The notes below the pieces were generated by a model, which saw only the letters and a program-made list of their open reading frames with translations, had not been told where the DNA came from and made no database searches. Shown here piece by piece: positions 56,465-64,000 of a DNA stretch of 64,000 nt (positions within the stretch are counted from its first letter, which is position 1; every line of letters starts with the position of its first letter). Made by a program: the position numbers and the translations under genes. The DNA lies in NCBI RefSeq assembly GCF_030527965.1, contig NZ_JAUMZU010000006.1:1-64000 (forward strand), in the 5' to 3' direction. The stretch is from Neisseria sp. Its GTDB lineage: Bacteria > Pseudomonadota > Gammaproteobacteria > Burkholderiales > Neisseriaceae.

Positions 56465-59296
56465 ATGAGTGAATATAACGATAACGACACCATCCGCATT
56501 CGCGGCGCACGCACCCACAATCTGAAAAACATCGATCTTGATATTCCCCGCCACAAGCTGGTGGTGGTAACCGGCTTGTCGGGCAGCGGTAAATCTTCGC
56601 TGGCGTTTGACACCTTATATGCCGAAGGGCAGCGGCGTTATGTGGAAAGCCTTTCCGCCTATGCGCGCCAGTTTTTGCAGATGATGGATAAGCCCGATGT
56701 CGATTTAATCGAAGGCCTGTCGCCCGCTATTTCCATCGAGCAGAAATCCACCAGCCACAACCCGCGCTCCACCGTCGGCACGGTTACCGAAATTCACGAT
56801 TATCTGCGTCTGTTATACGCCCGCGTCGGCACACCATATTGCCCCGAGCACGATTTGCCTTTGTCCAGCCAAACCGTATCGCAGATGGTTGATCATGTAT
56901 TAAGCCTGCCTGAAGATTCTCGCGTGATGATTCTGGCGCCGGCCGTGCGCGAGCGTAAAGGCGAGTTCGTTGATTTTTTTGCCGACTTGCAAGTGCAAGG
57001 CTTCGCACGGGTGCGGGTTGACGGCGAAGTCTATCAGCTCGACGAAGTGCCAAAGCTGGAAAAAAACATCAAACACAATATCGACGTGGTGATTGACCGC
57101 GTTAAAGTCAAAGCCGATATGAAACAGCGCTTGGCCGAGAGTTTTGAAACCGCCCTGCGCCATGGCGGCGAGCGTGCGTTGGCTTTGGAAATGGATAACG
57201 GCAAAGAGCATTGGTTTTCCGCCAAATTCGCCTGCCCCGTATGCTCATACAGCCTGCCCGAACTCGAACCGCGCCTGTTTTCGTTTAACAACCCGATGGG
57301 TTCCTGCCCCACTTGCGACGGCTTGGGCAGCATGAATTTTTTCGACCCCGAGCGCGTGGTTATGCACCCAGAATTATCCTTGGCCGCCGGTGCCATCAAA
57401 GGCTGGGATAAGCGCAACCAATTCTATTTTCAAATGATTCAATCGCTGGCCGACCATTACGGCTTCGATGTCAACACCCCGTTTGAAAGCCTGCCTGAAA
57501 AAGTGCAAAAAATCGTTTTGCACGGTTCGGGTAAAGAAGTGATTGATTTCCGCTACCTTTCCGAACGCGGCACCTCATTCAACCGCAGCCACGCTTTTGA
57601 AGGCATTATCCCCAATCTGGAGCGCCGCTATCGCGAAACCGATTCCGCCACCGTGCGTGAAGAATTGGCGCAATACCAAAGCCACCGCGCCTGCCCGTCA
57701 TGCGGCGGCGCGCGGTTGCGCAAAGAAGCGCGCTATGTGTATATCGGCAAACAGCCGTTGCACCAGATTTCCGCCATTCCGCTCAAACAAGCGCTTGAGT
57801 TTTTTGAAAAATTGGAATTAGACGGCAATAAAAAACAAATCGCCGAAAAAATCCTTAAAGAAATTACCGAGCGGCTGGGCTTTCTGATTAATGTCGGCTT
57901 GGATTATCTCAACCTCGCCCGCAGCGCCGAAACCTTATCGGGCGGCGAAGCGCAGCGCATCCGCCTCGCCAGCCAAATCGGCTCGGGGCTAACCGGCGTT
58001 ATGTATGTGCTCGACGAGCCTTCCATCGGCCTTCACCAGCGCGACAACGACCGCTTGCTCGCCACGCTCAAACGCCTGCGCGATTTAGGCAACAGCGTGA
58101 TTGTGGTCGAGCACGACGAAGATGCCATCCGCGAAGCCGATTTTGTCGTCGATATGGGGCCGGGCGCCGGCGAGCACGGCGGCAACGTGATTATTGCCGG
58201 CAGCCCGAAAACAGTGGCCGCCTGCAAAGAATCGGTTACCGGCCAATATCTGAGCGGCAGCAAAGCCATTGCCGTGCCGAAAGAGCGCACGCCCGTCGAC
58301 CCCGAAAGAATGCTGGTGCTGAGCGGCGCACGCGGCAACAATCTGAAAAACGTTACCCTAAAACTGCCGCTCGGCCTGATTACCTGCATTACCGGCGTTT
58401 CAGGCAGCGGCAAATCCACCTTAATCAACGACACGCTGGCCAAAATCACCGCGCGCGAGCTGAACCGTGCCCATGAAGAGCCGGCACCCTACGACGATAT
58501 TCAAGGCCTCGAACATCTCGACAAAGTCATCAACGTCGACCAATCGCCGATCGGCCGCACGCCGCGTTCCAACCCCGCCACCTATACCGGCCTGTTTACG
58601 CCCATCCGCGAACTGTTTGCCGGCGTGCCGCTTTCGCGTGAGCGCGGCTATAACGTCGGCCGTTTCTCGTTTAACGTTAAAGGCGGCCGCTGCGAAGCCT
58701 GCCAAGGCGACGGCGTGATTAAAGTGGAAATGCACTTCCTGCCCGATGTATACGTACCCTGCGAAGTCTGCCACGGCAAGCGCTACAACCGCGAAACCTT
58801 GGAAGTGCAATACAAAGGCAAAAACATTAGCCAAGTGTTGGATATGACCGTAGAAGAAGCGCGCGAATTCTTCGATGCCGTGCCGACCATCTCGCGCAAA
58901 CTGCAAACCCTGATGGATGTCGGCCTCGGTTACATTCGCCTCGGCCAATCTGCTACCACCCTTTCCGGCGGCGAAGCCCAACGCGTCAAACTCGCCTTGG
59001 AGCTTTCCAAACGCGACACCGGCCGAACCCTCTATATCCTAGACGAACCCACCACCGGCTTGCATTTTGCCGACATTGCTCTGTTATTAGAGGTAATAGG
59101 CCGTCTGAAAGGCAAAGGCAACTCGATTGTGATTATCGAACATAATCTGGACGTCATTAAAACCGCCGATTGGATTGTTGATTTAGGGCCGGAAGGCGGC
59201 GATGGCGGCGGCAGAATTATTGCTGAAGGTTCGCCGGAGGAAGTGAGCATGGTAAAAGAGAGTCATACTGGAAGATATTTGAAGATTGGTTTATAG
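56465..59296 (+). CDS. uvrA: Excinuclease ABC subunit UvrA
   Basis: The damage-recognition ATPase of nucleotide excision repair. The 943 residues hold two ABC modules: Walker A GLSGSGKS (37-44) and GVSGSGKS (about 644-651), with signatures [12 protein letters not shown] and [12 protein letters not shown]. Zinc-binding pairs CPVC...CPTC, CPSC and CEAC...CEVC are intact. The last roughly 200 bp have more AT-rich codons than the rest and carry a foreign-dialect DUS (59098-59109). No own terminator follows; the next gene begins 46 bp later. Confidence 0.97.
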   Translation: MSEYNDNDTIRIRGARTHNLKNIDLDIPRHKLVVVTGLSGSGKSSLAFDTLYAEGQRRYVESLSAYARQFLQMMDKPDVDLIEGLSPAISIEQKSTSHNPRSTVGTVTEIHDYLRLLYARVGTPYCPEHDLPLSSQTVSQMVDHVLSLPEDSRVMILAPAVRERKGEFVDFFADLQVQGFARVRVDGEVYQLDEVPKLEKNIKHNIDVVIDRVKVKADMKQRLAESFETALRHGGERALALEMDNGKEHWFSAKFACPVCSYSLPELEPRLFSFNNPMGSCPTCDGLGSMNFFDPERVVMHPELSLAAGAIKGWDKRNQFYFQMIQSLADHYGFDVNTPFESLPEKVQKIVLHGSGKEVIDFRYLSERGTSFNRSHAFEGIIPNLERRYRETDSATVREELAQYQSHRACPSCGGARLRKEARYVYIGKQPLHQISAIPLKQALEFFEKLELDGNKKQIAEKILKEITERLGFLINVGLDYLNLARSAETLSGGEAQRIRLASQIGSGLTGVMYVLDEPSIGLHQRDNDRLLATLKRLRDLGNSVIVVEHDEDAIREADFVVDMGPGAGEHGGNVIIAGSPKTVAACKESVTGQYLSGSKAIAVPKERTPVDPERMLVLSGARGNNLKNVTLKLPLGLITCITGVSGSGKSTLINDTLAKITARELNRAHEEPAPYDDIQGLEHLDKVINVDQSPIGRTPRSNPATYTGLFTPIRELFAGVPLSRERGYNVGRFSFNVKGGRCEACQGDGVIKVEMHFLPDVYVPCEVCHGKRYNRETLEVQYKGKNISQVLDMTVEEAREFFDAVPTISRKLQTLMDVGLGYIRLGQSATTLSGGEAQRVKLALELSKRDTGRTLYILDEPTTGLHFADIALLLEVIGRLKGKGNSIVIIEHNLDVIKTADWIVDLGPEGGDGGGRIIAEGSPEEVSMVKESHTGRYLKIGL
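59098..59109 (+). repeat. AG-DUS (foreign-dialect uptake sequence) near the 3' end of uvrA
   Basis: AGGCCGTCTGAA is a perfect match to the meningococcal/gonococcal dialect, read in uvrA as Gly-Arg-Leu-Lys. It lies about 235 bp before the AT-rich ATPase gene. Confidence 0.75.
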
Positions 59297-59342
59297 TTTT
59301 TCACTATATATAAATATACTGTATAAGTAATAGGATGATAAT

Positions 59343-60782
59343 ATGAAACAAATAAATTTGAGTGCACGCAATCTTTGGGGTAACGAAGCTGCTGATGATG
59401 AAAGACCTGAAATATTAAATTCATATTTTGTGAGGCAACATAAAGATGATTGGGATGATTTTTTTAATTTAGATGATGTTCGCTACTCAATAGCAAGAGC
59501 TCGCAAAGGAATGGGAAAATCTGCACTTCTTGCAGAGTGTGCTTACCGTAATAAAGATAATGATAAATATCTTGTAATAAATATAAAAGGTTCTGATTTA
59601 ATTGCACATAAAAGGTTTCTAAATGATGAGAAAAAGAGTGTTATTGAATATGTTTTTGATTGGAAACAAAGAATTTGTGCTGTAATTAACTCTAATTTAG
59701 CCAATATTATTGGAATTGCAAAAAATGATGATGAAATGACTATTGTTGAGAATGCTGAGATGTATGGGTTTAAATCTAAATCACTTCTTAGTGCTTTATT
59801 TGATAGATTAAAGCTTAAAATAGCTGGAAATGAAGTTGGAAGAACAAGAACCGAGATTCATAATCATGAGGAAATCCTATCACGTGTAACTCTCCCTAAA
59901 AAAATATTATTGTTAATAGATGATATCGATGCAACTTTTAAAAATTCTCCTCAAGAATGCTTAAATTTATCTACATTTTTCTCAGCATGTAGGGAAATTG
60001 CAGCAAGCTTTGACGATATCATTATTCGAACTATAGTACGTACTGATGTATGGGCATGCATTCGCGCAACTGATGAATCTTTGGATAAGGTTGAGCAATA
60101 TATATTTGACTTGAATTGGAGTAAAAATGAATTTAGATCATTCCTTGCAGAAAGAATTTTTTCATATTGCAAACGTGAGAAGTTTTCGATTGATATAAGT
60201 AACAAGGAAGACTTATTGCCATTAGTCTTTGCAAAAAAGTTTCCTTGGGGTAAAAGTAAGGCTGAGTCATATCGGGTTATCCACATTTATGCTGGAGGAA
60301 GACCTAGATGGGCTGCGCAATTATGTAAATTGGCAGGAAAGGAAACTGAGAAAACAAAAACTTCATCAGTAATAACATTTGGTTCAATTAAACAAGTATT
60401 GTTTGAATACGGTCAAGCACGATTAGCTGATATCCCAAGGGAACATGCACACCAATGCCCGAATATCCAAGATATTATAAATGCCTTCTCAAAACAAAGG
60501 ATAAGATATACTACTCAAGAGCTACTTAATTTTATAGAAAATAAAATATTTTCACACATGCAGATCGATATTGATGGGCATAAAATAGATGAGCCACTGA
60601 AACTAGCTCGTTATCTCTTTAGAATAGGGTTTATTATGGGTGTTGACAAAAAACATGAAGAAAACCCAGAATATTATCAATATGAAGATAAGCCTAGCTT
60701 ATTAACAAACGAAGCTAATTTGGATGATGGGATGACTTGGATGGTTCATTATGCTTATCAAGCTGTATTATCTCTTAAATAA
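59343..60782 (+). CDS. Stand-alone P-loop ATPase resembling the Sll1717 family; candidate defence gene
   Basis: The 479-residue soluble protein has a Walker A ARKGMGKS (53-60) and Walker B ILLLIDDID (about 189-197), then RTIVRTDVWACI (sensor/arginine-type region) and an aromatic-rich helical C-terminal part with no recognised effector. The spacing of a short N-terminal region, a K-G-x-G-K-S loop after a strand of the form RYSIARARKG and a long insert before Walker B resembles what I recall of Sll1717-family P-loop ATPases. The DNA is markedly AT-rich against its neighbours, has no DUS, and sits directly between uvrA and its expected terminator. No partner nuclease is adjacent. Function unknown. 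Confidence 0.7.
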   Translation: MKQINLSARNLWGNEAADDERPEILNSYFVRQHKDDWDDFFNLDDVRYSIARARKGMGKSALLAECAYRNKDNDKYLVINIKGSDLIAHKRFLNDEKKSVIEYVFDWKQRICAVINSNLANIIGIAKNDDEMTIVENAEMYGFKSKSLLSALFDRLKLKIAGNEVGRTRTEIHNHEEILSRVTLPKKILLLIDDIDATFKNSPQECLNLSTFFSACREIAASFDDIIIRTIVRTDVWACIRATDESLDKVEQYIFDLNWSKNEFRSFLAERIFSYCKREKFSIDISNKEDLLPLVFAKKFPWGKSKAESYRVIHIYAGGRPRWAAQLCKLAGKETEKTKTSSVITFGSIKQVLFEYGQARLADIPREHAHQCPNIQDIINAFSKQRIRYTTQELLNFIENKIFSHMQIDIDGHKIDEPLKLARYLFRIGFIMGVDKKHEENPEYYQYEDKPSLLTNEANLDDGMTWMVHYAYQAVLSLK

Positions 60783-60829
60783 TTTTATTTAATGGGGCTA
60801 AATTTTATAATTGTTTTTGAAAATAAATG

Positions 60830-60862
60830 AATGCCTGTCTGAAAATTTGTCAGACAGGCATT
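60830..60862. terminator. DUS inverted-repeat terminator
   Basis: AATGCCTGTCTGA (60830-60842) faces its complement (60850-60862). It serves pabBC on the minus strand and the ATPase on the plus; it probably was the uvrA terminator before the ATPase arrived. Confidence 0.82.
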
Positions 60863-60864
60863 GT

Positions 60865-62661
60865 TTATTTCAACGATACCTCAAACACCCCACGCAAAGC
60901 GTTGCTTAACAATATTTTCTCTGCACGCAAAAGGTCTGCTTTGGTCAGGCGGCTTTCAATAATTGGGAAGCCACCGAGATGGAGCTCGGGATGGTGGATA
61001 ACTTGCCGGCGCATGATGCCGTCTAAGATGTCGAGATCGGTTGTCGGGGTGCGGTAGGCGCCGTCGAGCAGCAGGTAGACATTGCTGCGGCCGCCTTCCA
61101 GCAGCCAGCCGCTTTGGTTGAAAAATAGGCAGTCGAAGGCGCCGGCTGCGGCGGCATCCTGCCAGCCTCGGTCGAAAACGGCGCGCTGGCTGGTTTTGAA
61201 ACGGCGCAGGAAGTCGGTATCAGGCAGGCGGGTTTCGGCGAGGGTAACGTATTGGGGTGCTGATAAATTGGTTAGCGGAGCGGCTTCGTGTTGTAAACTG
61301 CCATCGGGGTGCAGGCTGATTTTCAGGCGGTGGGGCTGCTTGGGCAGGGCGGCGATGGCGGCTTGGATGGTCTGCTGTATATGCGTTGCGTTATAGGGGA
61401 TATTCAAGATGCGCGCGTTTTGGCTTAGGCGGCTGAGGTGATCGGCTAACAGCGGCGCTTGCCCGTTTTCGACGCGCAGGGTTTCGATCAGACCGAATTC
61501 GGGCGGTAGGCGGCTGACGAAACGGCTTTTCCATTGGCACTCGTCGTATTCGCTTTGGCTGTCGCTATCCCAAACAATGCCGGAGCCGACGCCGTAAACG
61601 GCATGGTAATGTTTTGCGCTTCGGTTTGAAGGGGTCAGTTGCAGCGTGCGGATCACCACATTCAGCGTGCCGTGAAAGCCGAGGCCGCTGGCGCAGGGTG
61701 CGAGATGGCCGATGCTGCCGGTATAGAGGCCGCGCGGTTCGGTTTCAAGCTGGTTAATCAGCTGCATGCTCATTCGTTTGGGCGCGCCTGTGATGGAGCC
61801 GCAGGGAAAGGTGGCGCGGAAAATATCGGCGGCGCTGGTTTGCGGGCAGGTTTGTGCGTGAACGGCGCTGGTCATTTGCCAGACGGTGCCGAAACGGGAA
61901 ACCTTGAATGGTTCGGGCACGCGCACGCTGCCGGTGCGGGCGATTTTGCCTAAGTCGTTGCGCAGTAAATCAACAATCATGGTATTTTCTGCGCGGTTTT
62001 TGGGGTCGGCCTGCAAGGCGAGGGCGCGTTGTTCGTCTTGGCCGTCGTTTAAGACGGGAGCGGTGCCTTTCATGGGTTCGGTTTGGATTTCGCCGTTTTC
62101 AGCGATTTTTAAAAAGCATTCGGGCGAGAAGCAAAGCGTCCATATCGGTTGGCGCTGCGGGTCGGGCAGGCAGGAAAGGGCAGCGTAAGGCACGGGCTGG
62201 CGCAGCCTTTGATAGAGTTTGATCGGGTTGCCGTAGGCTTGGGCATGAAGGCGGGTGGTGTAGTTGATTTGGTAGGTGTCGCCGCGCTCGATGGCGGCTT
62301 TAATAAGTGAGATGGCTTGGGTGTAGGCTGTTTTGCTGGTATGGTTTTGCAGGTCGGCAAGCCCGGCCGGGGCTTCGTCGCTGTGTTCCGCCAGCCATTT
62401 TTGTACATCGGAAAGCGGGTGTTTTTCGGAAAACCAATGCAAGGCCAAGTGGCCGTTGGTGTGGGCCGGTAAATGTTGCAGCGGCAGGCCGAATTCGTAA
62501 TCCGCAAAGAGAACGACATGCAGATTTTCCGACCAGCCTTTTTTCAGACAGGCATCTAATGAATCAAGTGCTTCGGGGCGAAGAAATTCGCTGCGGATAT
62601 GGTTTTGAAATAAAACGGCGCGGTTGGCAAGCGCATCGTCAAGCAAGGCGAAATAGGGCAT
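60865..62661 (-). CDS. pabBC: Fused aminodeoxychorismate synthase component I / 4-amino-4-deoxychorismate lyase
   Basis: 598 residues: an N-terminal chorismate-binding PabB part (to about 375; TYQINYTTRLHA, EPMKGTAP, VDLLRNDLGKIA, GSITGAPKRMSMQLI) and a C-terminal PabC PLP lyase (from about 390; FGLIETLRVENG, RFKTSQR with the PLP lysine, EGGRSNVYLL). Together they make p-aminobenzoate for folate. The usual P-I-K-G-T is P-M-K-G-T here. PabA is encoded elsewhere. The fusion is known in several bacteria. A DUS in the N-terminal part encodes DACLKKG. Confidence 0.92.
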   Translation of the reverse strand: MPYFALLDDALANRAVLFQNHIRSEFLRPEALDSLDACLKKGWSENLHVVLFADYEFGLPLQHLPAHTNGHLALHWFSEKHPLSDVQKWLAEHSDEAPAGLADLQNHTSKTAYTQAISLIKAAIERGDTYQINYTTRLHAQAYGNPIKLYQRLRQPVPYAALSCLPDPQRQPIWTLCFSPECFLKIAENGEIQTEPMKGTAPVLNDGQDEQRALALQADPKNRAENTMIVDLLRNDLGKIARTGSVRVPEPFKVSRFGTVWQMTSAVHAQTCPQTSAADIFRATFPCGSITGAPKRMSMQLINQLETEPRGLYTGSIGHLAPCASGLGFHGTLNVVIRTLQLTPSNRSAKHYHAVYGVGSGIVWDSDSQSEYDECQWKSRFVSRLPPEFGLIETLRVENGQAPLLADHLSRLSQNARILNIPYNATHIQQTIQAAIAALPKQPHRLKISLHPDGSLQHEAAPLTNLSAPQYVTLAETRLPDTDFLRRFKTSQRAVFDRGWQDAAAAGAFDCLFFNQSGWLLEGGRSNVYLLLDGAYRTPTTDLDILDGIMRRQVIHHPELHLGGFPIIESRLTKADLLRAEKILLSNALRGVFEVSLK

Positions 62662-62681
62662 ATCTAATCATAATGAAAGAT

Positions 62682-62700
62682 ACTCGGGCGGGGCCCGAGT
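62682..62700. other. GC-rich hairpin upstream of pabBC
   Basis: ACTCGGGC (62682-62689) pairs with GCCCGAGT (62693-62700) around a GGG loop, between pabBC and rpoD. It may take part in stopping transcription from rpoD, since both genes run leftward and a DUS-linked terminator lies just upstream. Confidence 0.45.
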
Positions 62701-62717
62701 ATGATGGCATTTCGATA

Positions 62718-62747
62718 AAAAAGCGCAAATTGGGGTTTGCGCTTTTT
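62718..62747 (-). terminator. Rho-independent terminator of rpoD
   Basis: A perfect 12-bp stem (62718-62729 and 62736-62747) with A/T-rich ends around GCGC, followed on the minus strand by the A/T-rich tail. A DUS (62746-62757) adjoins. It lies directly after the rpoD stop. Confidence 0.8.
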
Positions 62748-62757
62748 CAGACAGGCA

Positions 62758-64000
62758 TTATTGTTTGCCGTCTTCGCTATCCAAGAAGCTTTTCAGGCGG
62801 TCGCTGCGGGTTGGGTGGCGCAGCTTACGCAAGGCTTTGGCTTCGATTTGGCGAATGCGTTCGCGAGTTACGTCGAACTGTTTGCCAACTTCTTCCAGCG
62901 TGTGGTCGGTGTTCATGTCGATACCGAAACGCATGCGCAGCACTTTGGCTTCGCGCGGGGTCAGGCTTTCGAGCACGTCTTTGGTCACTTCGCGCAGGCC
63001 GGAATACATGGCGGCATCGGCGGGGGCAACATTGTTGATGTCTTCGATGAAATCGCCCAAGTGCGAATCGTCGTCGTCGCCGATGGGGGTTTCCATGGAA
63101 ATCGGCTCTTTGGCGATTTTCATGATTTTGCGGATTTTGTCTTCCGGCATTTCCATCAATTCGGCCAGTTTGGCGGAATCGGGTTCTTCGCCGTTATCTT
63201 GCAGGTATTGGCGCGAAATCCGGTTCATTTTGTTGATGGTTTCGATCATGTGCACCGGAATGCGGATGGTGCGCGCTTGGTCGGCAATCGAGCGGGTAAT
63301 CGCTTGGCGTATCCACCATGTGGCGTAGGTGGAGAATTTGTAGCCGCGGCGATATTCGAATTTATCCACCGCTTTCATCAGGCCGATATTGCCTTCTTGA
63401 ATCAAATCGAGGAATTGCAAGCCGCGGTTGGTGTATTTTTTGGCAATCGAAATCACCAAGCGCAGGTTGGCTTGAATCATTTCCTGCTTGGCTGCGGCGG
63501 TTTCTTTTTCGCTGACAACCATGTTTTTGTTGATTTCTTTCAATTCGTCAATCGAAATGCGGGCTTGTTTTTCCAGAAAGGCCATTTCGGTTTGTTTTTC
63601 CAGAATGGCGTGTTGGAAACGGCCGAGGGCATCGCTCCATACGCGATTTTTGCCGATTTCGGAGGCCACCCATTCTAGATTGGTGGCATTGGGCAAGAAG
63701 GCGGAAATGAAATAGTCGCGATCCATGTGTACGCGATCTAGGCAGATGTCGCGGATTTCGCGCTCCAGTTTGCGAATTTTGTCGACGTTATTGCGCAGGT
63801 TGCTGCTGAGGTTTTCGATTTGACGGGTGGCGAAGCGCACTTCCAGCAATTTGTTGGCGATGGCGTCGCGGTGCTCCAGATATTTTTCATGCTTGCTGTT
63901 GTATTTGTCCAGCGCGGCAATCATTTTTTCGTAGCTCTCGTTGATGCCGCTGAAATGGTCGAGCACTTTCTGCTTGAGCTCTTCCAGATTGGTGTTTTCC
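62758..64000 (-). CDS. rpoD: RNA polymerase sigma-70 factor RpoD, 3' part (5' end beyond the window)
   Basis: The primary sigma factor. About 414 residues of the C-terminal part are visible: a non-conserved region, region 2 ([65 protein letters not shown]), region 3 ([19 protein letters not shown]) and region 4 ([54 protein letters not shown]), all standard. The frame continues without a stop to the window edge. A GTG at 63966 is not the start. Confidence 0.97.
   Translation of the reverse strand, partial: ENTNLEELKQKVLDHFSGINESYEKMIAALDKYNSKHEKYLEHRDAIANKLLEVRFATRQIENLSSNLRNNVDKIRKLEREIRDICLDRVHMDRDYFISAFLPNATNLEWVASEIGKNRVWSDALGRFQHAILEKQTEMAFLEKQARISIDELKEINKNMVVSEKETAAAKQEMIQANLRLVISIAKKYTNRGLQFLDLIQEGNIGLMKAVDKFEYRRGYKFSTYATWWIRQAITRSIADQARTIRIPVHMIETINKMNRISRQYLQDNGEEPDSAKLAELMEMPEDKIRKIMKIAKEPISMETPIGDDDDSHLGDFIEDINNVAPADAAMYSGLREVTKDVLESLTPREAKVLRMRFGIDMNTDHTLEEVGKQFDVTRERIRQIEAKALRKLRHPTRSDRLKSFLDSEDGKQ

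Overview
The window is chromosomal DNA of a Neisseria-type betaproteobacterium. The strongest taxonomic clue is a short repeat present dozens of times, TGCCTGTCTGAA (often with A as first base). This matches the DNA uptake sequence (DUS) dialect known as TG-wadDUS, described for Neisseria wadsworthii, and differs from the GCCGTCTGAA core of N. meningitidis and N. gonorrhoeae. Most copies form inverted pairs just after genes and so double as transcription terminators. Gene content and protein sequences fit Neisseriaceae. No rRNA, tRNA, CRISPR array, IS element or prophage was recognised.

Layout. 1-5.8 kb: the 3' end of a gene whose C-terminus resembles the secretion-signal domain of X-type T4SS bacterial-killing effectors, then a DMT exporter, a DUF4870 membrane protein, YbaK, RidA, a ChaA-type antiporter, PdxA and a Pro/Ala-rich secreted protein. 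6.3-9.9 kb: an EfeUOB iron uptake operon with a hairpin between efeO and efeB. 10-12.4 kb: modABC molybdate transporter with a short ModC. 12.4-15 kb: a MliC-like lipoprotein, a second DMT exporter, a SpoIIAA-like protein and a small unknown. 15-26 kb: housekeeping genes leuS, pnp (with a leader hairpin), an LplT-like MFS protein, ccoS, pip, trpS and mpl.

26.3-34.1 kb: two divergent half-operons of an aryl-polyene (APE) type fatty-acid/polyketide locus. The minus half encodes dehydratase, ketoreductase and ketosynthase (apeP-Q-R-like). The plus half encodes a ketosynthase-like factor, an acyltransferase, two ACPs, a membrane protein, an AT-rich unknown and a ligase-dehydratase fusion (apeC to apeI-like). 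The usual glycosyltransferase, thioesterase, LolA-like carrier and MMPL exporter genes are absent, so the locus is split or reduced.

34-38.5 kb: a Dcu dicarboxylate transporter, a sulfate-binding lipoprotein and a YdgA-like protein. 38.6-53.2 kb: a complete same-strand glycogen/maltodextrin locus (malQ-glgB-glgX-glgC-glgA-glgP), preceded by a sugar porter and PfkB kinase pair separated from it by a strong hairpin. Together they would import and phosphorylate a sugar, store glucose as glycogen and remobilise it.

53.6-64 kb: folA, rep, uvrA, an AT-rich stand-alone P-loop ATPase resembling the Sll1717 family (candidate defence or mobile cargo), fused pabB-pabC, and the 3' part of rpoD. A foreign-dialect DUS (AGGCCGTCTGAA) lies in the last 200 bp of uvrA, next to the AT-rich ATPase, and another lies in malQ. 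Both may mark DNA imported by transformation from other Neisseria species. The most promising novel items are the ATPase island, the effector-like fragment at the left edge, and the split APE locus with its extra membrane gene.
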